Below are positions 6,187-11,772 of a stretch of DNA of 11,772 nt, one piece after another. The DNA comes from Caldisericota bacterium. Its GTDB lineage: Bacteria; CG03; B21-G15. The first letter of the stretch is position 1; the number at the start of each line of letters is the position of its first letter. A model generated the notes under the pieces. The model worked only from the letters and a program-made list of their open reading frames with translations. It searched no databases and had not been told where the DNA came from. A program made the translations under genes and the position numbers. The stretch is from positions 1-11,772 of the forward strand of contig QMOP01000021.1 of assembly GCA_003650255.1 (NCBI GenBank), in the 5' to 3' direction.

Positions 6187-9100
6187 AACCTTCTCCTCTC
6201 CTCCCTTATCCTCCTTCTTGCTTCAGTAAGTTCCTCTTCAAGCGCTCTGTTTATATCAAGAACATCTTTTAATCTTGCTTCATATTCTCTCCTTATCTCC
6301 TCCATCTTTGCCTCATATTCTCTCTTCAAGTTATTTATCTGGTCCTCCTTTTCCCTTAAAAGTTGCTCATATCTTTCACGCATCTCGTTATTTCTTTCTC
6401 TCAAATCATTTATATCCTTTATCATCCTTGAAATCTCCATCTCGTGCTCCCTTTTTAAAATATTTACCTCATTATTAAAACTCTCCTCTCTTCTTCTCAT
6501 CTCCTCTTCAAGAAGTATCCTTCTCTCCTCTTCTTCCATTATCCTTTCCTTTAATCTTCTTTCCCTCTCCTCTATTTCCTTTTCAAGTTCTCTTATTTTT
6601 AAAGAAAATATCTCCCTCTCCCTCTTCAAATTCTCATCCGCCTCCACAAGTTTCATCCTCAATCTATTTGCTTCATCTTTTAAAGCATCAACAATTTCTT
6701 TATTTTTCCTTGTAATCTCCTCAATCCTACCAAGTAGTGTATTTATTTCTCTCTTATATGCCTCCTCCCTCTCACCCCATGCTTTTCTTTCCTTTAAAAT
6801 CTCCTTCTCAATCTTTGCAATTTCATTTTCTTTCTCCCTTAACCTCAATTCAAACTCCTTTTCCCTTTCATCAAGAATCCTCTTAAAATTCTCCTCTAAT
6901 TTTTCCTTTTCCTCTTTCAATTTCTCTATCTCAATTGAAAGAATCTTTTTTATCTCCTCATTCTTCTTCTCCTTTTCAGCATTCTTCTTTGAGAGTATAT
7001 CCATTTTCTCCTTAAACTCCTCTTTCATGGATGAAATTATATTTTCAAGTTCCCTTTCCCTCATCTTGAATATCTCCCTCTCCCTTTCAAGTTTTTTCCT
7101 CAAATTGTTAAGTTCTTCATCAAGTTTTGCAAACTCTACACTGTGTTCCTTTTCTATTTTTAATAGATTTGCCTCATACTCTCCCTGCAATTTCAATCTC
7201 TCATCCTCAAGTTCTCGTATCTTTAAAAGATAATTCTCCTTTTCATTCTCAAAAATTTCTTTTTCCTCATCAAGTTTAATTCTTAAAGAATTAACTTCCT
7301 CTTTTAAAGAATTGATTTCCTCTTCCTTTTCGTTTAATTCTTTTCTCAATTCACTCAATATCCCCTCATATTCTTTTTCCTTTGTTTTAATCGCTTCCTC
7401 TTTATCAAAAATAAGTTTATCATGTAATGCCTCAAGTTCTTTAATTTTCATATTAAGCTTTGTTACTTCAATCTCTTTCCTTTCTTTCTCAGCATTCAAA
7501 ATAGAAATTTCATTTTCCTTTTCTTTTATTGCATTTTTCAACTCCCCAATTACATTCATATTTTCCTTGTTTTTCTCCTCAAAATAATTCTTTAAATTTT
7601 CAATCTCTTCCTTTAAAAGATTATTCTGATTCATCAAATCCTGTTCCCTCAATGTTGCCTGTTCTTTCAAAACGAAAATTTCTTTTCTGTGTTCATCTTT
7701 CAAACGCTGTATCTCATCCTCTCTTAATTTAATTTCCTTTCTTAAATTGTCAAGTTCCATATGGTAATATCCTGTTTTCTCCTCAATCTCCCTTTCAAAC
7801 TCTTCCCTTTCCTTTGATGCTTTTATTCTTAATTCATCAATTTGAGCAATCAACTCCTCCCTTTCCCTCTTTGCCTCTTCCTCTTTAAGTTTTATAACCT
7901 TTTTATATCCCTCTATCTCCTCAAGAAACCTTTTCTTTTCCTTCTCAAACTCATCTTTTAAAATCTTTATCCTCTCTTCATACTCAACTCCAATTCTTTC
8001 CTTCTCCCTCTTTGATTCTTCTTCAAGGACCGAATATTTTAATTTTAAATTCGAAATCTCATTTTTCAATCTCTCTATCTCTCTATCCCTTAAAGAAACT
8101 TCCCTCTTAAATTCCTCCTTCTTAACATCAAAATCATTTAAAATCTTCTCCTTTTCATACTCAAGTTCCCTTATTTTTGTTTTGTAAAGGTTCTCTATTT
8201 CCCTAATCTCATCACTTAATTTTGATATTTCCTCATCTTTTTCTCTTATTTTTAAATTGTAATTCAACTCAATTTTATTTAAATTCTCCTTCAATCTTTC
8301 ATTCTCATCAAGAAGAGAGGAAATTTTCAGATTTAATTTTGTCCTTTCACTGTTTAAAAGATTTTCAAGTTCATTTATTGCAACATCCTTTTTTCTCAAC
8401 CCATCCATCAACTCTTCATTTCTCTTTTTCAAATCTTCAATTACTATTTCATTCTTATGGGTTATCTCAACAATCTTTTTTTCAAATTCACTTTTACTTC
8501 TTTCAAAATTCTTTTTCTCAATTCCAATCCTTCTTTTAAGTTCTTCAATCTCATTTTCCTTTTCAATTAAAACCTTCTCAGATTTCTGCTTCTCTATTTC
8601 AAGATTTTTTCTTAATTTTTCTATTTCTCCATCCTTATCCTGAATAAGTTTCTTATATGTCTCAATCTCATTATTTGTAGATTTAAGAATGTTTTTGTTT
8701 TCCTCTTTTAACTTAAATATCTCCTTCTCAAAATTCTCCTTCAATTTTACATTCTCATCCTTTAACTCCTCAATCCTGCTTCTTAATCCTCCTATTTCCT
8801 CAAGATACTTACTCTCTTTATTCTTAAAATCATCAAGCAACTCCTTCTTTTCTTCTTCACTTCCTTTCCTTAAAATCTCAATCTCTCCTCTTAACTCCTC
8901 TATCCTTTCATCCTTATTTTTTAACTCGTTTTTAAGATTTGAAATTTCTCCTGAAAATGTTACCTTTGTGCTTCTTAATTCCTCTTCCCTCTTAAATATC
9001 TCATCTGAGAATCTATTTCTTAAATCCTCTATCTCCTTTTCTTTTTCCTTTAAAAGATTTTCAAGTTGAAGCATTTGCCTTTCAAACTCCTTCTTTGACT

Positions 9101-9674
9101 GATAAAAATTTTCTCTTTCTCTATTAATAAATTCATTTAATCTCTTCTCCTTTGCAATAAAATCCTTTTCTCTGCTTGATAAGGTCTCATTCCATCTTTC
9201 TCTTTCTTCTTCAATCTTTTTCTTTAAAAATAAAATCTCCTCTTTTAAAGATGCTATCTCCCTTTCCTTTTCTTCAAGTTTCCTGTTGAAATTTGCAGTT
9301 AAATTTGATTCCTGTTCAATTAACTTTATCCTTAATCCTCTTATCTCCTGTTCCTTTCTTGAAAGAAGTTCATCAATCCTTACCCTCTCAACCTCTAAAC
9401 TCTTCTCCTTTTCCCTTAAACTCTCCTCCCATCTCCTTAAACTATCCTCCTTTTCTCTGATTCTTCTTTTTGCCTTTACAAGTTCTATCTGGCTTCTTGC
9501 AACAAGATATGCCCTTTCCTTTTCTAACTCCTTTATTCTATTTATTAACTCCTCTTTTTCCTTCTCAAATTTCTTTACAACTTCACTTATACTCCTTCCA
9601 CTTGATATTTTGACCTTCTTTAATGCTTCCTCTAATTCCCTTACTTTTTTCGGTAAATCCTCTCTATTTTCCAA
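6183..9674 (-). CDS. Giant coiled-coil protein, upstream partner
   Basis: A 1163-residue, almost wholly helical protein rich in Glu, Lys, Leu and Ile. I found one proline (P8) and no cysteine. A short non-helical stretch, KISSGRSISE at about 22-31, separates a first small helix from the long rod; the C-terminus is arginine-rich (ARRRIREERRRL). It shares the K-E-x-E-I-x2-L motif with the downstream protein (K at 107, 136, 211, 254, 347, 372, 429, 479, 529, 651, 676, 719, 783), with spacings of 25, 50 and 18, so the two are plausibly ancient paralogues. No ATPase motif, membrane segment or globular domain is seen, and unlike its partner it has no amphipathic membrane tail. The start is TTG (9672-9674): an in-frame TAA lies directly before it and AAGGGGGAG is well placed upstream. 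It has its own promoter after etfA. Function is unknown; I infer a rod that works with, or pairs with, the downstream protein. Confidence 0.86.
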   Translation of the reverse strand: MENREDLPKKVRELEEALKKVKISSGRSISEVVKKFEKEKEELINRIKELEKERAYLVARSQIELVKAKRRIREKEDSLRRWEESLREKEKSLEVERVRIDELLSRKEQEIRGLRIKLIEQESNLTANFNRKLEEKEREIASLKEEILFLKKKIEEERERWNETLSSREKDFIAKEKRLNEFINRERENFYQSKKEFERQMLQLENLLKEKEKEIEDLRNRFSDEIFKREEELRSTKVTFSGEISNLKNELKNKDERIEELRGEIEILRKGSEEEKKELLDDFKNKESKYLEEIGGLRSRIEELKDENVKLKENFEKEIFKLKEENKNILKSTNNEIETYKKLIQDKDGEIEKLRKNLEIEKQKSEKVLIEKENEIEELKRRIGIEKKNFERSKSEFEKKIVEITHKNEIVIEDLKKRNEELMDGLRKKDVAINELENLLNSERTKLNLKISSLLDENERLKENLNKIELNYNLKIREKDEEISKLSDEIREIENLYKTKIRELEYEKEKILNDFDVKKEEFKREVSLRDREIERLKNEISNLKLKYSVLEEESKREKERIGVEYEERIKILKDEFEKEKKRFLEEIEGYKKVIKLKEEEAKREREELIAQIDELRIKASKEREEFEREIEEKTGYYHMELDNLRKEIKLREDEIQRLKDEHRKEIFVLKEQATLREQDLMNQNNLLKEEIENLKNYFEEKNKENMNVIGELKNAIKEKENEISILNAEKERKEIEVTKLNMKIKELEALHDKLIFDKEEAIKTKEKEYEGILSELRKELNEKEEEINSLKEEVNSLRIKLDEEKEIFENEKENYLLKIRELEDERLKLQGEYEANLLKIEKEHSVEFAKLDEELNNLRKKLEREREIFKMRERELENIISSMKEEFKEKMDILSKKNAEKEKKNEEIKKILSIEIEKLKEEKEKLEENFKRILDEREKEFELRLREKENEIAKIEKEILKERKAWGEREEAYKREINTLLGRIEEITRKNKEIVDALKDEANRLRMKLVEADENLKREREIFSLKIRELEKEIEERERRLKERIMEEEERRILLEEEMRRREESFNNEVNILKREHEMEISRMIKDINDLRERNNEMRERYEQLLREKEDQINNLKREYEAKMEEIRREYEARLKDVLDINRALEEELTEARRRIREERRRL
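6189..6197 (-). promoter_or_regulatory. Ribosome binding site for the 1250-residue coiled-coil gene
   Basis: AGGAGAAGG on the minus strand lies inside the last codons of the upstream gene; its GGAG is six bases from the ATG at 6186. Together with the ATGA stop/start overlap it marks a genuine coupled gene boundary. Confidence 0.7.
7560..7745 (-). repeat. 25-residue repeats in the 1163-residue protein
   Basis: Residues 644-705: the motif core begins at R651 (REDEIQRL), R676 (REQDL) and, weakly, K701 (KNKEN), 25 apart, then steps 18 to K719 (KENEISIL). The same motif appears 25 apart at 347/372 and 50 apart at 429/479/529 elsewhere in this protein. The array is less regular than in the partner protein. 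Confidence 0.55.
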
Positions 9675-9677
9675 TTA

Positions 9678-9686
9678 CTCCCCCTT
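9678..9686 (-). promoter_or_regulatory. Strong Shine-Dalgarno selecting a TTG start
   Basis: AAGGGGGAG on the minus strand ends three bases before the TTG at 9674. Because an in-frame TAA sits between them, this site fixes the TTG as the start of the 1163-residue protein. Confidence 0.8.
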
Positions 9687-9695
9687 CTACCCTCA

Positions 9696-9724
9696 ATTTA
9701 AACAAATAAAAAATAACTTGTCAA
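9696..9724 (-). promoter_or_regulatory. Sigma70-like promoter for the coiled-coil pair
   Basis: On the minus strand a perfect TTGACA (9719-9724) is followed after 17 bases by TTAAAT (9696-9701, 4/6 match to -10) preceded by TGT, an extended -10 element. Predicted start near 9689 gives a leader of about 15 bases that contains the Shine-Dalgarno. The rest of the 103-base gap (9675-9777) is AT-rich with T-runs on the transcribed strand but no GC stem, so I cannot point to an intrinsic terminator for etfA. Confidence 0.65.
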
Positions 9725-9777
9725 ACAAAAAAATACAAAAATTTGAAAAAATTTATAAAAATAAGTAAAAATCTGGA

Positions 9778-10998
9778 CTATCTTTTTTTAAGCTCCTTAA
9801 CAAGTAAAGGAATAACCTCAAACAGGTCTCCAACTATTCCATAATTTGCAACTTTAAATATTGGTGCATTTGGGTCCTTATTTATTGCAACAATTATTTT
9901 TGATGACTGCATTCCAACAAGGTGCTGAATCTGTCCAGAAATTCCGCAGGCAATATAGAGTTTCGGACAAACAGTTTTCCCTGTCTGTCCAACCTGATGT
10001 GAATAAGGAATCCATCCAGAATCAACTGCTGCTCGGCTTGCACCAACAGCACCACCAAGAACATCAGCAAGTTCCTGAATAACTTTAAAACCTTCAGGCC
10101 CTCCAACTCCTCTACCGCCTGAAACAATTATATCAGCATCTGCAATATTAACTGTCTGAGTTAAATCAGGGATAAACTCTAAAATTTCCATCTTTGAAGT
10201 GTAAACTTCTTGAGGATACTTTTTCTCAATAATTTCCCCTTTTCTTGAGGTATCTCTATCACTTTCCTTAAAAACCTTATGTCTTACTGTTGCCATCTGT
10301 GGTCTTTTATCTGGAGTATTTATTGTTGCCATAATATTTCCACCAAAAGCAGGCCTTGTCTGTAAGAGAATTCTTTTATCCTTATCAACATCAAGACCAG
10401 TGCAATCAGCAGTTAATCCTGTTTTAATTCTTGCTGCAATTCTTGGAGCAAGTGCTCTTCCAATAGTTGTTGCTCCAAATATGAAAATTTCAGGTTTCTC
10501 TTCTAAAACCAATCTTGATATTATTGAAGTATATGCATCATCAACAAAATTCTTTAATGAAGAGTCCTCAATAAGATAAACCCTATCCGCTCCTCTAAAA
10601 ATAAGTTCCTCTGCTTCATTTCTAACTCCGTCTCCAATTAAAACTGCACTTACCTTTTCACCAAGTTTATCTGCAAGTTCTCTTGCTTTATTTAAAAGTT
10701 CATATGTTACAGGTTCAACTTTTCCATTTTTCTGTTCTGCAAAAACCCACACTCCACGATACTGACTTAAATCAATTTCCTTTTTCTCCTCTCTTTTTAT
10801 TTCAATTGCCTTAAATGGACATGCCTCAACACATGCACCACAGAGAGTGCACCCTTCAAGAATTACAGCAATCTTTTTAAATTTTGGATGTTCTGGAAGA
10901 CCTGCTTCTGTTCTTAATTTTATCTCAATTACATTAAAAGGGCATGCCCTCACACATAAAGAACAACCAGTACACTTTTCAGGGTCAACTCTCATCAT
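9778..10998 (-). CDS. etfA: Electron transfer flavoprotein alpha subunit with N-terminal 2x[4Fe-4S] ferredoxin
   Basis: A 406-residue fusion. Residues 1-70 are a bacterial two-cluster ferredoxin: CTGCSLCVRACP (C9, C12, C15, C19) and CTLCGACVEACP (C50, C53, C56, C60). Residues from about 79 form EtfA domain I and from about 290 the FAD-binding domain II: SGGRGVGG (293-300), GASRAAVDSGW (319-329), HQVGQTGKTV (334-343) and the family signature LYIACGISGQIQH (347-359). EtfA binds FAD and exchanges electrons with a dehydrogenase; the same ferredoxin-EtfA fusion is known in CarE of the Acetobacterium woodii caffeyl-CoA reductase complex, where the EtfAB pair takes part in electron bifurcation. The start ATG overlaps the etfB stop (TAATG) and follows GGAG at seven bases; a second ATG is the next codon. 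The dehydrogenase partner is not in the window, so whether this Etf bifurcates is inference. Confidence 0.95.
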   Translation of the reverse strand: MMRVDPEKCTGCSLCVRACPFNVIEIKLRTEAGLPEHPKFKKIAVILEGCTLCGACVEACPFKAIEIKREEKKEIDLSQYRGVWVFAEQKNGKVEPVTYELLNKARELADKLGEKVSAVLIGDGVRNEAEELIFRGADRVYLIEDSSLKNFVDDAYTSIISRLVLEEKPEIFIFGATTIGRALAPRIAARIKTGLTADCTGLDVDKDKRILLQTRPAFGGNIMATINTPDKRPQMATVRHKVFKESDRDTSRKGEIIEKKYPQEVYTSKMEILEFIPDLTQTVNIADADIIVSGGRGVGGPEGFKVIQELADVLGGAVGASRAAVDSGWIPYSHQVGQTGKTVCPKLYIACGISGQIQHLVGMQSSKIIVAINKDPNAPIFKVANYGIVGDLFEVIPLLVKELKKR

Positions 10999-11772
10999 TA
11001 TATAACTCCATCCTCTTTTAATTTTTCAACAAGTTTTTTTACCTGATGTTCAGGATCTCCGTGAATTATCTCTCCACCACTTCTCTGAGGAGGAGCAAAA
11101 ACCTTAACAACCTTTGTTGGTGAACCCTGAAGTCCAATCCTATCCATTTCACATGCAAGGTCAGCAGCATTAAAAACAGGAATTTGAATCTTTTTTGCTT
11201 TCATCTTTCCTTTTAAAGAAGGAATGCGTGGCTCATTTATCTCCTTTACAACAGTTATCAAAGCAGGAAGAGGCATCTTTATTACAACCTTTCCCTCCTC
11301 CATCATTCTTTCAACAATAATATAATTTTCTCCAATCTCTCTTATCTTACTTACATAAGTAACACATGGAATATCAAGTTCTTCAGCAATTTCAGGTCCA
11401 ACCTGCGCTGTATCTCCGTCAATTGCCTGTTTTCCGCAAATAACAAGAGTATACTCTCCAATCTTTTTTATTGCTCTTGCAAGAGTGTAGGAGGTTGCAA
11501 GTGTATCTGAACCTGCAAAGTTTCTATCAGAAATTAAAATTGCCTCATCAGCACCAACTGCTATTGCATCCCTTAAAGCAGTTTCTGCCTGAGGAGGTCC
11601 CATTGTAATAACAGTAACCTTTCCACCATATTTTTCTTTTAACCTAACACCTTCCTCAATTGCATAAAGGTCAAAAGGATTTATAATTGATTCCACTCCC
11701 TCTCTTACAAGAGTATTTGTCTCAGGATTTATCTTAACATCCGTTGTATCAGGAACCTGTTTTATACAAACA
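10998..11772 (-). CDS. etfB: Electron transfer flavoprotein beta subunit, 5' end cut by window edge
   Basis: Reading continues past the GTG at 11694-11696 to the window edge and adds 25 residues, beginning VCIKQVPDTTDVKINP, which is the classical EtfB N-terminus; only about four or five residues are missing. The GTG is therefore an internal valine and not the start. The visible 257 residues match the full family length of about 260. Motifs include GKQAIDGDTAQVGPEIAEEL, a nucleotide-binding stretch typical of the family, VERMMEEGKVVIKMPLPALITV (the EtfB signature, split at 20 residues it is VERMMEEGKVVIKMPLPALI) and EPRIPSLKGKMKAKK near the C-terminus. EtfB forms the heterodimer with the EtfA encoded immediately downstream, with a one-base overlap that favours equal synthesis. 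In bifurcating Etfs this subunit holds the flavin that accepts NADH electrons; the residues that decide this cannot be settled by eye. Confidence 0.96.
   Translation of the reverse strand, partial: VCIKQVPDTTDVKINPETNTLVREGVESIINPFDLYAIEEGVRLKEKYGGKVTVITMGPPQAETALRDAIAVGADEAILISDRNFAGSDTLATSYTLARAIKKIGEYTLVICGKQAIDGDTAQVGPEIAEELDIPCVTYVSKIREIGENYIIVERMMEEGKVVIKMPLPALITVVKEINEPRIPSLKGKMKAKKIQIPVFNAADLACEMDRIGLQGSPTKVVKVFAPPQRSGGEIIHGDPEHQVKKLVEKLKEDGVI

Noticed and set aside
2434..9674. Coiled-coil pair as SMC, Rad50, MukB or myosin-like proteins
   Set aside because: There is no Walker A or B, no ABC signature, no hinge and no globular head in either protein. Likeness to these families would come from charged coiled-coil composition alone.
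2434..9674. DNA-level tandem repeats or CRISPR-like array
   Set aside because: Short strings such as TTGAAATCTC recur because the EIS/KEEEI motif recurs, but spacing and flanks diverge. There are no exact direct repeats with unique spacers.
2414..9768. Many plus-strand open frames across the coiled-coil region (Ser/Leu/Phe/Pro-rich)
   Set aside because: They are antisense readings of purine-rich Glu/Lys codons, where stop codons are rare. None has a ribosome site or recognisable domain.
9725..9777. Intrinsic terminator after etfA
   Set aside because: T-runs and short AAATTT mirror sequences exist, but I find no GC-containing stem before a T-run, so the call would be guesswork.
11694..11696. 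GTG as the start codon of etfB
   Set aside because: The frame stays open to the window edge and encodes the conserved EtfB N-terminus, so the GTG is an internal Val.

Overview
The window is AT-rich bacterial DNA with dense, mostly minus-strand coding. A glutamate racemase gene shows that the cell makes peptidoglycan. An electron-transfer flavoprotein with a fused two-cluster ferredoxin suggests anaerobic metabolism, and the Lys/Glu/Ile-rich proteins would suit a thermophile. I cannot name a phylum from the sequence alone; an uncultivated low-GC anaerobe is a guess.

Layout from left to right: (1) 1-1701, minus strand, a tightly overlapping run read right to left: a small two-TM HAMP protein, murI (TTG start), queD, and the first codons of another gene that leaves the window at base 1. 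(2) 1702-1764, a 60-bp divergent control region with two back-to-back sigma70-like promoters, each placed so that its mRNA would be nearly leaderless. (3) 1765-2433, plus strand, a GspG-like pseudopilin. (4) 2434-9674, minus strand, two consecutive very long all-helical coiled-coil proteins of 1163 and 1250 residues, joined by an ATGA overlap. (5) 9675-9777, the only sizeable non-coding gap on the right side, with a good TTGACA promoter and a strong Shine-Dalgarno driving the coiled-coil pair. (6) 9778-11772, minus strand, etfB (5' end cut by the window edge) followed by etfA fused to an N-terminal 2x[4Fe-4S] ferredoxin.

The etfB-etfA pair encodes a complete flavoprotein of the type that passes electrons between NADH, ferredoxin and a dehydrogenase; its dehydrogenase partner is not in the window. 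MurI supplies D-glutamate for the wall and QueD acts in queuosine/7-deazaguanine synthesis. These are housekeeping genes, and their neighbours do not tie them to the coiled-coil pair.

The most unusual part is the coiled-coil pair. Apart from one Pro near the N-terminus of the first protein, I found no proline or cysteine in about 2,400 residues. Both carry a recurring motif, [aromatic/aliphatic]-x3-[LI]-x2-K-E-x-E-I-x2-L, that repeats with a 25-residue period (7+7+11, seven helical turns), in one place for eight consecutive copies. The downstream protein ends in RKGFFSRLFGK, very like the membrane-targeting tail of MinD. My inference is a co-translated pair of rod proteins, each potentially about 175-185 nm long if fully extended, one of them tethered to the inner membrane by its C-terminus: a candidate undescribed scaffold or cytoskeletal system.
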